Positions 1 to 11,013 of a stretch of 64,000 nucleotides of DNA are shown here, one piece after another; positions within the stretch are counted from its first letter, which is position 1, and each line of letters starts with the position of its first letter. The DNA lies in the NCBI GenBank assembly GCA_032690845.1, contig CM064421.1, positions 41,034,963 to 41,098,962 on the forward strand, in the 5' to 3' direction. The stretch is from Eleusine coracana subsp. coracana. Lineage: Eukaryota; Streptophyta; Magnoliopsida; Poales; Poaceae. The notes below the pieces were generated by a model. The model had not been told where the DNA came from. It worked only from the letters and a program-made list of their open reading frames with translations, and searched no databases. The position numbers and the translations under genes are program-made.

Positions 1-2200
1 TGTGTTCTTTCTGTTGTGCTAGATCAGTCAGACTGAAAGAAACATGACTCCAAAAAGAATATTTGTCAGAAAGGACCCGTGTCTATGTGGCAGTTTGTCA
101 ACTTAAAATGCCTCTTCATTGGCTCTAGGGTTAAGTAATCTTACATTACAACGAGAGGGTCAAGGAAGCAGAGCATTAGATTTTAGTTAACAACACGACT
201 AGAATTAACTAGCCCGGCTATATGCAGAAAGCATAGTTACATCGAAATTCTTGGCACTAGCAGTATTGCTATAGCAATGATTGTTTTCTGACTTTTGTAA
301 AGCATTGTGTCGCAACGAAAGATGTAGGCCCTGCACGCAAATCAGCATAAGCAGCCATTTTAACTGTCCCGTCGTTGCACTGTATGGATAATTATGACCG
401 AGTGCTCGCTGAATCTAAGAGGTGCGATGTTCTTGAGGGAATCTGAAGGAATGCGCGATGCATGGACTTCCACAGAAATACTGGAATCCACAATATTCCA
501 CCCATATGTATCCAGAAAACCTGGATTGAGCGTGACAGCGTCCAAGGATTCAGCTGTACCTGTTTGCAGGGAATATGTTGGGTACATGGCCTTAGTTTGG
601 CCGAGTAGCCTGCTGATGGCGAACCACATCTTAAGAATTTATCATAGGAGATTTGTGAAATACAGTACATGACATTTTTACTTAACCTCCTCCTCTTAAT
701 GAAATACATGCCAAGGCATGTTCTCGAAATTTTTTTACTTAACCAGATAAACCAACAAAATATTGATGCACCAACTAACAATTGTCTTTGTAATTCTGAT
801 CTCACCCTAAAGCATATGAGATATGTTTGTGAGGTGGAAGCAATCCACGATAGAAGTGAATCAACCTTCAAAGGAATTTAACACAGTGATAGAAAGGTGT
901 TTGATAGTTTTATCTTTACTTAAAAACACTTATTAGTACCATTCCAATTTATGACGTACTAAAATTATCTTTTGTGAGAACTTCCCTTTATGTAAATATC
1001 ACATAAAAAGAATTTTATTTTGTGGGGCAACTTCAAATCCCATAGGACATTGTGATTAATATTTCCATTATTCTTGAGAGAATAATCTGAAGGAATGCGC
1101 CATGCATCGACTTCCACAGGAATCCACCTGATTCCTTCCATAAGTAACCAGACAACTTGGATTGATTGGCGTGACAGCATCCAAGGATTCAGCTGTAACT
1201 GTTTACCACGAATACGTTGGATACATGGCCTCGATTTGGCCGAGTAGCCTGCGGATGGCAAACCATATCTCGAGTTTTCAAAGTCTCTGGATCTGGAGGA
1301 ATGCAAGTATGGCGGTGGCATCCGGTTCTCGATGCTTCATTCTCCCCCGCATGAATCCAGATACTATTTTGTTAAGACGAAAGGCGGATGCGGAGCCAGC
1401 CGAAAGGCGCGAACGCTGCACTGCTATTGGTGGCCACATCCACATCGACAAATACTGGCTCCTGTGTCAAGCAGCACTACGAGGATGCTTCGTTCCGGTA
1501 GATTCTGGACCAGCTGATGTCAAGGTTGATGCTTCAGCTGGCGGCTGTGCAACTGGCTGCCATGCAGGGAGAAATGAAAGGAGGTGATGTGATCTTATGG
1601 ATGCTTTGAGATTCGCGATCTGGGCTCATTGTTAGGCCCATATCGTCGCGCACAAAGCTTTACTTTAGGCCATGAAATGCGAGCCCATTGACAGCCCTGA
1701 TATAAAACTTCAGCAACACTTGATGGGCTTCCGGCTGTACGCGTGCCATCAGCCTTGGGCTTGCAGAGTCCAGATCCATTCCATTTGTTTTTTCTTTCGT
1801 ATGAAAAATCATTTCCATTCTCGGTACGCTACGCTCCAGAAGCAGAATGTGTCCTCACTCACCAACGCAACACGTCCGTTGCGTGCGACAACTTGGGATC
1901 CCCCACACGCCTGTGTTTGATCCCGAAACGCTTGGCTGCGTCCGTTGGCACGTCAGATCCGTGAAGCCTGCCGCCTGCGGCTACCCGAGTTAGCTGTTTT
2001 TTTTTTTTTTTTTTTTTGAGCTCAGGCCACTTAGCAAAGCGTGGTGCCGCCCAGACGCCCACGCGTGGGATGACACGCCTTGGGGCGGAGAAACCGAGCG
2101 ACAGCCGAACCAGGCGGCTTGGCCCGTCTCGTCACGCCACCGCCGGTCGCGGTCACGGCGCACCAAACGCGAAGCCACACACGCCCGCGGCGCCGCCAAA
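1..2200. other. intergenic/upstream DNA, no supported gene
   Basis: No reading frame here resembles a protein I recognise. The stretch holds a diverged direct duplication (431-633 and 1072-1272, listed separately), a T homopolymer at about 1997-2018, and GC-rich DNA from about 2040 that leads into the next gene. Several frames of 60-160 codons are open, but they overlap on both strands and show no domain. Confidence 0.5.
431..1272. repeat. pair of diverged direct repeats (about 200 bp each)
   Basis: Positions 431-633 and 1072-1272 share an ordered run of matching blocks: TCTTGAG, ATCTGAAGGAATGCGC, ATGCAT.GACTTCCACAG, CCAAGGATTCAGCTGTA.CTGTTT, TACATGGCCT and TTTGGCCGAGTAGCCTGC. Scattered substitutions and small indels separate the copies. 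The minus strand of the left copy stays open for about 89 codons (629-360) and that of the right copy for about 118 codons (1321-965), so this may be a duplicated, decayed gene or transposon exon. I do not recognise the encoded sequence. Confidence 0.6.
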
Positions 2201-2224
2201 AGCGATCGCGTAGGCTCACCGATT

Positions 2225-2226
<2 letters not shown>

Positions 2227-2267
<41 letters not shown>
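2227..2267. repeat. (GA)n microsatellite in the HHP 5' leader region
   Basis: About 41 bases of uninterrupted GA dinucleotide repeat end some 195 bp before the HHP start codon. GA/CT tracts are common in grass 5' leaders and promoters. A role here, for example binding of GAGA-type factors, is only inference. Confidence 0.9.
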
Positions 2268-2270
<3 letters not shown>

Positions 2271-2461
2271 CAAGTCGTAAACCCCGAGACGCGCCCCCCT
2301 CGCCGAGACCGACGGGCCGGCGCAACCAAGGACGGAAAGAAAAAAAAAAGGCAACGAGGGCGGCACGACCGGCGCGCGGCGAATATTCGGACGGAGCAAC
2401 GGGCATAACGCCATCCACCGCCTGACGGACGACCCCGGCGCGGCTCGTGACCCTCTTGGCG

Positions 2462-5400
2462 ATGACCGCGGCGGCAGAGGAGGAGGCGGCAGCGGCGGCG
2501 GCGTGGAAGGAAGAGGAGGAGGAGGAGGAGCGGGAGAAGGGGAAGAAGAAGAAGATTAAGAAGCGGTACGGGCTGGTGGAGTACAGGGCGCTGCCGGGGT
2601 ACCTGCGCGACAACGAGTACATCCTCCGGCACTATCGCTGCGAGTGGCCGCTCCCGCAGGTGCTGCTCTCCGCCTTCACCATCCACAACGAGACGCTCAA
2701 TGTCTGGACGTACGTGAACCCCTCTCCCCCATTCTCTATCGTCTTTGCTGTTTGTTTGGCCTGATTGCCGGTAGGTACGAGGAGGTTGACTTGGGATCGA
2801 TTGTCTTTGCCTTGCTCGCGAGGAAAAGGACCTCCATTGCTGCCGTAGCCCTTCTTCTGTAGATGAGATTTGAACAGCATTCACATCAGCCGAGGGACCT
2901 CGATTGCTGCCGTAACCCTCTGTTCTGTAGATGAGATTTGAACAACATTCATGTCAGGCGTCTGGTTGATGCTTCGCTTATGTCTCAGATTTGGCATGGG
3001 TTGCGTATTTGAAATCTCATTTTTGAATGCAGTGGGACCTGGTCGGAGGAGATACAGGACAATCTCACCAAACGCATTAGGCTATTGTAGCAAAATATCT
3101 GCCCATATTTTGGAGTAGCTGGGCTTGTTGTCATCTCATTCATGTTTGTTGTAATAATTAAGCAAATGGTAGCATTAATCAGTGTCGGCGTATTCGGGTA
3201 AGCAGTGTAGTTTAGTTTTACCCTTTTGAAAACAACACCAAAAATTTTACCTCCCTCTGAATGATTCCTTTTTTTTTTCAGTTGTTCTCACTTTGTAATT
3301 CTGAAAGGTAGAATTGATCATCTATTCAAGGCTTTGTAAAATTCAGCTTGCATGATGCATCAAGACAAATATTCAACAGGAAAATTTAAACTGTATTGTT
3401 GCCTTTCATCTCAGGAAAAGGGCTGGACCACTAAATAATTTAAATAGCCCCTCTTTGGGTAGGGCATACATTTTTCTCAAACTTAGTTGTTGGATGAATG
3501 AATGCATCAGGACCGTTTCATTATCTTTGTTGCCTCGATGGACATTGAACAGCTTTGTCACTGCTATATTTTTTATGCTCTATTAAAGTCTGCCGTTTAT
3601 TGTGTACATTACAGGCACTTGATAGGATTTTTCATCTTCCTCGCTTTGACCATATACACTGCAACAAAAGTTCCCAATGTGGTAGATCTTCAGACCCTGC
3701 AGCATTTGCCGGATGTGCTGAGGAAGGCTGATGTTCATAAGATTCAGGCAGAGCTTTTGTCATGCCTTCCTTCGTTACCTCACCTTTCTGATCTACAAAA
3801 GCTGAAGGATGAGTTGAAGACATCATGGAATTCAATGGAGGTTCTTTCGTCCTTGTCCCGTTGGCATCTCTTGGAGTTACTGTCGAATTGCTTGCCACAT
3901 AGATTTACCCATCACAATGAAACAAGTCTTTCTGTTCTTGTAAGTGCCCTACAGCTTTCTGAATAACTTTACTTTCTTTTTCAACTTTTGCTACTAGAGT
4001 TCTAGTGCTTTGTGTGTTCATGGAAGTTTGTTGAGCTAATGTTGACCTAGATCTCACTTCTGGAGGGTTCTCAGTAAAATTCTAGAAACTAGCTATTACT
4101 TACATGTTGCTGGAAAAGCAGTCACATTCAGGAAATTGATAACTTATGAGAGTAATAAGGACATTTCTTTTTGTTGGCGTGCTAGAGATTAAGAGAAGAA
4201 TCTCACTAGCAGTCAACAGATTATGAGATCAACCCTAACATTTAAGGTGAAAGAAAAACAAGAACTCTATTTCATTTCATCATGATACAATTCCCGAGGT
4301 ACATTGGCAGGGTCAATGCAGCCCTAACCCATGCGCCCGCTCTCGATCCCTGTACAGAGAGCCCTTGGGTGTCCTTTTATAGCCGGAGGGCTGGAGCAGT
4401 TACAATAATGTGACCAAAATTCCCTAGGTTTTCATTCCGTCCCTGGAATATTCCGTACCAAAGCGTCCTCAATGGCATTTTGGTCATTGCCTATACAATT
4501 TTCTACTTCGGGAACCCACACCGAGCGTCGCCGAACGGACCATCACTCGACCTCGCAACTTCTTCTTGCCAGGCTCGCCTTCACGCGGGTCGCTTCGCTC
4601 CTCTGAATCGATTCCTCCACCTCGGGGTTCTCAATCGATTCCTTTCCTCTCGTCTTGAAGTGGTCTGCAACCATGAGAAAGACGGAAAGGAAGGAGGGGA
4701 CTTCGTTAACGGGACCTGGTAGCGAACCTCACATCGTCCCCCAACAGTTTTGTCCCTAGTCACTCAAGTTTGTTGAAGTGTATTGTTGTTTGTACAGATA
4801 CATAGATGATTAATTAGTATTTTGCTTAATTACACAAACTATCCAAATAAATTATTTATTTTACATTTCAGTGGATCTTTGTAGCCAAACTTGGATCCTA
4901 GTATCGGTTGTGATGATCAAATTATGCAATGTATGACTTCCAGTGCGGGAGCTCTCAGCACTGGGGTACGGCCTTTTTTATGACTTCCCTTATGAAAATT
5001 AGTTCCTTTAACTTGGTATAACAATCTTTCTTGTTCTTTTTATTGTGCAGCAAAGCATGAAGGAGGATATAGCTAATATGATTGCACCTCAGCTGATTAG
5101 ACCAATTGCACGGTGGCCGTTCTATGCCTTTTTGGGAGGAGCCATGTTTTGTCTTCTTGCCAGCAGCACCTGTCATCTTCTCTCCTGCCACTCTCGTCGC
5201 CTAGCTTACATTATGCTTCGGCTCGATTACGCCGGCATTGCTGCTCTTATTGCAACATCCTTCTACCCTCCAGTGTACTATTCATTCATGTGTTATCCCT
5301 TATTTTGCAACCTGTACCTTAGTTTCATAACTATCCTAGGAGTGGCAACTATAGCATTCTCTCTGCTCCCCGTGTTCCAAAACCCCGAGTTCAGAACCAT

Positions 5401-5704
5401 AAGAGCATGCCTCTTCTTTGGCATGGGTGCATCTGGTGTGATCCCTGTTCTTCATAAGTTGGTCCTTTTCTGGCACCAACCAGAGGCATTGCACACTACT
5501 GGATATGAAGTTTTGATGGGTCTGTTCTATGGTCTTGGAGCCTTGGTGTATGCAACGCGGGTGCCTGAGCGTTGGATGCCTGGAAAGTTTGACATTGCAG
5601 GGCATAGCCATCAGCTCTTTCATATCTTGGTTGTAGCGGGTGCCTACACTCATTATCATGCAGGTCTGGTGTACCTCAAGTGGAGAGACCTGCAAGGCTG
5701 TTAA
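2462..5704 (+). CDS. HHP4: heptahelical (PAQR/adiponectin-receptor-like) membrane protein, HHP4 type
   Basis: Three exons are supported: 2462-2709, 3615-3939 and 5051-5704. All borders are GT..AG and frames join (T of THL split across intron 1; intron 2 phase 0), giving about 408 aa. Exon 1 has Glu- and Lys-rich tracts (residues 16-34), then the PAQR signature HNETLNVWTHL at about 75-85. Exon 2 holds a long plant-type insert before the membrane core. Exon 3 has most membrane helices, with CHLLSCHS, RLDYAGIA and a terminal HSHQLFH...THYH; these His/Asp residues are the presumed zinc site of PAQR proteins. The protein ends KWRDLQGC as plant HHPs do. Plant HHPs are seven-helix membrane proteins linked to hormone and sugar responses; the ligand is unknown. 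ATG 2462 was chosen over an in-frame GTG at 2447. Paralogue assignment (HHP4 rather than HHP5) is by general resemblance. Intron 2 carries a solo LTR. Confidence 0.93.
4172..4746 (-). mobile_element. solo LTR inside intron 2 of the HHP gene, antisense
   Basis: The segment runs TGTTGG...CCAACA with perfect 6-bp inverted ends and is flanked by CTTTT/GTTTT, a 5-bp target duplication with one mismatch. On the minus strand it begins TGTTGGGGGACGATG and has a TATA-like CTATAAAAGG near the middle (about 4380), as an LTR promoter should. No internal retroelement sequence accompanies it, so it is read as a solo LTR left by LTR-LTR recombination. The family is not identified. It lies well away from both splice sites. 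Confidence 0.8.
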
Positions 5705-6161
5705 AAACCTGTGCACTGTTGAGGTGTGTGGATAGATAGTAGTAAATTTGGACCGGATATTGTGGTCTGTTGTAAATTGTAACAGTAAACTTATATATGT
5801 GCTACAAGGTATTCAGATTGTAATCAGTAGAAGGTCGATATTTATGTTACTACCTTGATGTTTTAGGCCACGGCCGATTCGATATACCAGTCCTTGTTAT
5901 TCTAGGAAGATACTGACTGATACTCAGTAGCTCTTTTTGTATGGATAGATTCTTGTTACGTCAGTGTAATCTGTCACCTCTCAGGTTTAAGCTCATGCAC
6001 TGATCTCACATCAGTCCCAGCGCTTGTGGTACAACTATTGTTTCACGTATCACCTGATATGAGCAAAACCCGGAGGTGACTGTAGAGATGCTAAACATTC
6101 TAATCACGCACAGAATCGCTTGGTTCAAAACGAAACTTTGATATAATAGAAGGAAGTCTGC
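5705..6161 (+). other. 3' flank/3' UTR of the HHP gene
   Basis: AT-rich sequence after the HHP stop codon. It probably holds the 3' UTR and poly(A) site (a TATATATG-rich stretch lies about 80 bp after the stop), but no exact end can be fixed. No other gene is seen. Confidence 0.5.
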
Positions 6162-6285
6162 TACTCCCTCCATCCCAAAATACAAAGTCTGCTACTTCCT
6201 CCATCCCAAAAAATTTGAATAAGACAAAAGGTTAAAGATGATTTATAAAGTTAACAAATGTTTATATTTTAGGATAGAGGGAGTA
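6162..6285. mobile_element. Stowaway-like MITE
   Basis: It begins TACTCCCTCCATCCCAAAA and ends with the inverse pattern TTTTAGGATAGAGGGAGTA, the Stowaway (Tc1/Mariner MITE) terminal repeat with a TA target. A second copy of the end motif (CTACTTCCTCCATCCCAAAA) lies at about 6190, so one end is duplicated or two elements are nested. No coding capacity. Confidence 0.75.
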
Positions 6286-6304
6286 CAAGCTGCCATTACA
6301 ATAG

Positions 6305-6539
6305 TATTCCCTCCGTCCAAAAATATAAGTATTTCTAGAATTCTAATGCAAAATAAGGATATGATGAAAAGACTACCATATCCCTATTTTTATCACATAA
6401 AAAATTTCTCTCTTATCCAAACACATCTTATTTATTACGTTCACACATCTTATTTATTGCGTTCACACTCTACAAATACTTATATCATTAGACAAATCCA
6501 AATATCCAAAAATACTTATATTGTTGGATGGAGAGAGTA
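6305..6539. mobile_element. second Stowaway-like MITE
   Basis: TATTCCCTCCGTCCAAAAAT at the left is matched inversely by ATTGTTGGATGGAGAGAGTA at the right. The repeat continues inward (ATAAGTATT / AATACTTAT), and TA borders both ends. The interior is AT-rich with a short internal duplication (CACATCTTATTTATT.CGTTCACAC twice). It lies 20 bp from the preceding MITE. Confidence 0.75.
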
Positions 6540-6821
6540 CTGGTTAGTTGTCACGTTACAATATAAAGTCCAAAACTAAAACAGAGTTCTCTGGCATCTA
6601 GGCGTGCCAGCCAGCAGGGCACGTCGGTTTCTTCCTTGTCGCTGTGTGATGCTGCTTCACACTGTCGCAGTGGGGATCCGTATCCTCTGCTGGTCTTCAG
6701 TCCATGCAGAGAGGGCATTACCTGTCTTGAGTCGTTCATTTTCACATCAAGGGCTGCTGCCATTCCTCTTTCTCCATTGAATCGGTCCCAATTCCAGTAC
6801 CGAGAAAAAAAGAGTCTAAGC

Positions 6822-8480
6822 TGTAAGGACCGAAGGCGTACCAAGAGGGGAGGTTGAATCGGTAAGCTGCTCACGAATCCAAATATTTCAATTTACACTA
6901 CTAGAGCCTAGCAATCATTACAACCTAACAAGTCTAGTAGGCCAAGACTCTATACTTGCTAGTGTAACTTATGATAGCAAGTGCGGAAACAAAACACACT
7001 AGACTATGCAATCCACAATTTAACCTAGTTACTAGAGCACATAAATGCGAAATAGTAAAGAGGGGGTCAAGGAATGCTCATGATTTTTTTCTGAGGTCTC
7101 GAAAGGATGACGCATTTTCCTACTCCTCGTTGGACCACTCCCGCCGGAGTCTCAGTCCCTCTCGCCACCAATGTGGAATTCTCGTCCATGAGCCCGCAAT
7201 CACTCCCGGAGTAAAGACACGGTGCGCGTCACCGCTGCCACCTAGGCACAAGCTCACCTCCCTTGAGAATTTGCCGGACTCCCCAAGCCGATACGGGCGC
7301 TCACTAGCGATGCCCCTTTCACTGGCGGGCTCAAACCATGTACAAACATGTGATGTCCTTCACAATAAATCACGATAGGCTCGATCATCGACACCTAACC
7401 GGTCTAGGTCTCATCAAAGACCAAGAGTAACAACCTAGATCACACCCTCAAGGACACCTAGCCTTAGATGTGCAAGATCACGCCATGTTACTCTCACTAG
7501 CACTCTCAAGATATGCAATATCTCCTCCTAGTGCTCTCCTCTTTTCCTCTTGGCTCTCACCAAATACTCCAAGAAATTCCACTGGCAAAGAGAGGTCTCC
7601 AAGAAGCCAACAACGAAGTTATATAGGCTTCCAACCTCCAACTAGCCGTTGCTCCACGAAATCACATTTCTGGACGCACTGACCGAACTGTTCGATCTCT
7701 GCCTGACCGGACCGTCCGGTCACTCCTGGAACGACTCCCTGAGCCATTGGCTTCACTATGCGCAGCCAATTTCCTCGTACTGACCGAACCGTCCGGTCTG
7801 TCCAACCGTCAGACAAGTCCGTCGCGTCGGACATCATCGTCGGACTCCAGAACCTTGCTTCCTCTCTGACCTGCATTTCACCAGTACTGACCGGACCGTC
7901 CGGTCAGTAGACTGGACTGTCTGGTCTCTATGGTCTCTATTGTAGTCAGATTCCTCACTGGTCTTCTCTTTGGACTGTCCTCTCCTCTATTGATCGTACA
8001 GTCCGGTCACTCCTTGACCGACTGTCCGGTCTCCCTGTCCAGAAGCTGAAACTCCTTGTTCTCGCTTGACTTTGTTTCCCGGCTTCTTTGAACAACTCCT
8101 TGACTTCTCCACTGTCATCTAGTGCCTGTGATTTCACCAAGCAACCTTGCACATCACTGACTAGACATGACCTAAGAGAAATGACCTAGAGTCCTAACAA
8201 CTAGACAAGTGTACCCAACACTTGCTCCATAGCTTGTCCTTTGCTTTGATCCATCTCCATCAACCCTTGTACTCCATCAAGCTCATAAGCCTCCATGCTT
8301 GTGGTCATTATCATCAATCGCCAAGGCACCTATCATCCATATGATTTGTAGTAGAGTTTAGAGATGATTCCTATATAGACAACACTCGTGTAGATATTAG
8401 CCCATAATATCATAGTTGTCATCTATCACCAAAACATTCATAACTTGGGGATCCAATCATCAATGGTTATGAAGCTTACA
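6822..8480 (-). repeat. 3' LTR of the Copia element (intact copy)
   Basis: 1659 bp, starting TGTAAGGACCGAAGG and ending GAAGCTTACA on the plus strand. It matches the right-hand LTR throughout in order, with many scattered substitutions and small indels. It contains several near-palindromes of the form GACCGGAC-N-GTCCGGTC (for example 7705-7721 and 7888-7906). Open frames inside it are not genes. Confidence 0.88.
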
Positions 8481-11013
8481 ATCTCTCTTTTTTTGGTGAT
8501 TGATGACAACCACTAGTTATCATAATCTTAACAAGAAACAACAGGGTTAAAAGAGCTACACTACGATTGAGAGGAACCACAAAAGTATAAGAGAGAAACG
8601 CACAAGGTCCTACTCAATCAATCATCATCAAGAGCTAAAAGGAAAAGAGAGAAAAGCACACCCTAGATGATAATGCATGCATGTCATGATAGGATATTTA
8701 AAGAAAGCATAAAGACATGCAATGCAAGACATGAATGATGATATGCAACAGGTTAGCATGACAATGCCTAAGAATTAAAGGTAAGCAATCATCGTCATGG
8801 AATCATACACATGTAAATTAAAGAAAGACAAAGCACTACATATGAAAATAAACCAAGTAAGATCAAGATGTGTCAAACATACACGAATGAAAAACATGAC
8901 TCATTAAAATCCACGAACATCTTGATAAAACCATCAAAATAAGATCCAAATATATCTAACTCCCAAAACCAATGTACACGTACGTATGCTCCCCCTAGAT
9001 ATACGCTACTCTCGATCGCGCAGGATCACACTCCCACTCCCCCTAGACCTATGACTACTTCTCCCCCTTTGGCAACAAGCACCAAAAAGTGGGAAAAGAG
9101 AACATCTATGCACTTGTGGTCGAAGGAAGTGGTGCAGCGACGTCCTCTGAAGGCTCTGCTCCTGGCTGCTCCTATGATGGATCCTGTTGCGCTCCCTGAG
9201 CCTGTCCCGCCTGAGCATCCATCTGCTCGAAGAAGTCAAGGTCTACAGGCACTCAGACCCTCTGTCCTACCCTGCTGGTGGGACTGTGTGAAAGGGCTAG
9301 GTCTCTAGCCTTGAATTAATGATGAGTTTTGGTGATAAATAACAATGCATGTTAGAACTAACCTTTTATATAAGTTTGTAAGTTCAATGTTAGATTATGT
9401 TCCGGCATCAAGCAAAGGTCAAGAATAATATATTCATAAAGGCTATGGACCCTTTACAAGATGATTGACTGATCGTATGTTGGAAATTCTCATATGGTGA
9501 AGATGCTTGATAAAGGATGATGGTAATAAATGTGTTGACAAAGGTGTCGATGGACATAATCAACACCCGTGCTTAAATATGAAGACACATCACAAGTTCA
9601 AATATCAAACACAACATACCGCGCTGTGCGGCGATGGCGAGCGGCAGGCGGTGGCGATGGAGCACAACAACGATGGCGGCGGCACTGCCTTTCGCGAGCG
9701 AGCGTGGCAGCGCTAGGTGTTTTGGCAGCGGCGTGACGCGCGCGTGTGCGAGGGCCGAGCGGAGAGGCTAGGAGACAGGGCGGTGCGACGGCAAGACGAC
9801 AAAGGGCGTGGCCTCGGCAAGGAGGCGAAGGCGACGCCCTCGGCGTGTGTGAACTCGTCGTCTGGGGCGAACGAAGAAGAAACCAAATCGGTCTGACTAT
9901 TTTTGACCTAGGTCAAAATAGAACGGACAGCCGAGATCGCACAAGGAATTGATTGATGGCTCAGATTTGAAGTCGCATCGCGCGATCAACTAAACTGACC
10001 GAACAGTCCGCTCCTTACACCGGACAGTCTGGTCACTTCGGGAAAACTAGAAACCAAGGTTCTGGATGAATAGAACTGGTATAGACCGGACAGTCTGATC
10101 TCCACAAAGAGTTTCGTCTAGTCTCGTGAAGCACTTTGCTCTAGGCACAGACTGGACTGTACGGTCTAATGAACGGACCGTACGGTCACTTCCAGGAATT
10201 TGCTGTGTCAAGGAAATTCTCCATTTTCCAACTGTCCTCACTAAACACTCAAATAAACACTGCACTTGGAATATGAAGGAAACTCTCAAACACTTCTTTT
10301 CAAATAGTGGAACTCTATGGCCTTATAATTTTTGCAAATGTCAAATTAAAGATCGAGAAAATAAGAACTAAGACAATAAAGAACCAAATGGGTATGTATG
10401 AGCCTTAGTCCATGAACGATGTGAGTAGATTTAACCGTGGAGTTCATAAGAGCTTGCTCAATGAGCATGAAGCACAATCCTTTCCTTTGGTCACACTTGC
10501 GATGATGTAATCTCATATAGAGCATGAGGCACAAATAACTCCAAGTGAGACAAGCCTCCTTTGTGTTTCCTATATGATGCATGCAACAATCATTTTATAT
10601 TTGTAATGAAAGTAAACATGCCATGTGAATGCAAGCAATATTAAAACATGACACAAAGAAAACCTAACAATGTCAAGATTGAACCCCTCCCAAGCTTACT
10701 CACAATAAGCCATACCCTTGCCTTGAGAGAAGCCAAACCACCATCTCAAGCACTCCCCCTTGCTTATAGCTATCTTGGATGGGTTAGACATTGACTAATT
10801 TTTATGTGTTTTTCTTTTAGTTATTTACACATGAATGGATGCAAAACATACTAGTCACAAAGGAGTCCTAATTACCATACAATGCAAGAGAAAGAAAAAG
10901 ACACTACAACTATCAAGAACTAACACGGTCACCTCCCTCATGAGTAGATATGACGTTGAAGTCCATGTCACTTGTGGTGAACTTCACTTGATCTTCATGA
11001 AGCTCCCGGTCCA
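8481..11013 (-). other. Copia internal region between gag and 3' LTR, no pol
   Basis: Where pol would be expected, no Copia integrase, reverse transcriptase or RNase H frame is visible on either strand. The part next to the LTR carries CT-rich and CCCCCT-rich strings (about 8990-9080 and 10750) which, on the minus strand, look like the sequence after pol in SIRE-type elements. A GC-rich block at 9620-9870 and more GACCGGAC-type palindromes at 9990-10200 are also present. Confidence 0.6.

Noticed and set aside
1997..2018. T run as another mini-retroposition scar
   Set aside because: The flanks (GAGTTAGCTG and GAGCTCAGG) are not a convincing duplication.
1990..2884. Minus-strand frames of 127-222 codons over the HHP first exon
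   Set aside because: They are shadows of the GA repeat (Ser-Leu runs) and of the HHP exon 1 coding strand.
7680..8050. Possible CRISPR-like or tandem array in the repeated GACCGG motifs
   Set aside because: Spacing is irregular, units are palindromic and imperfect, and the host is a plant; the motifs belong to a retrotransposon LTR.
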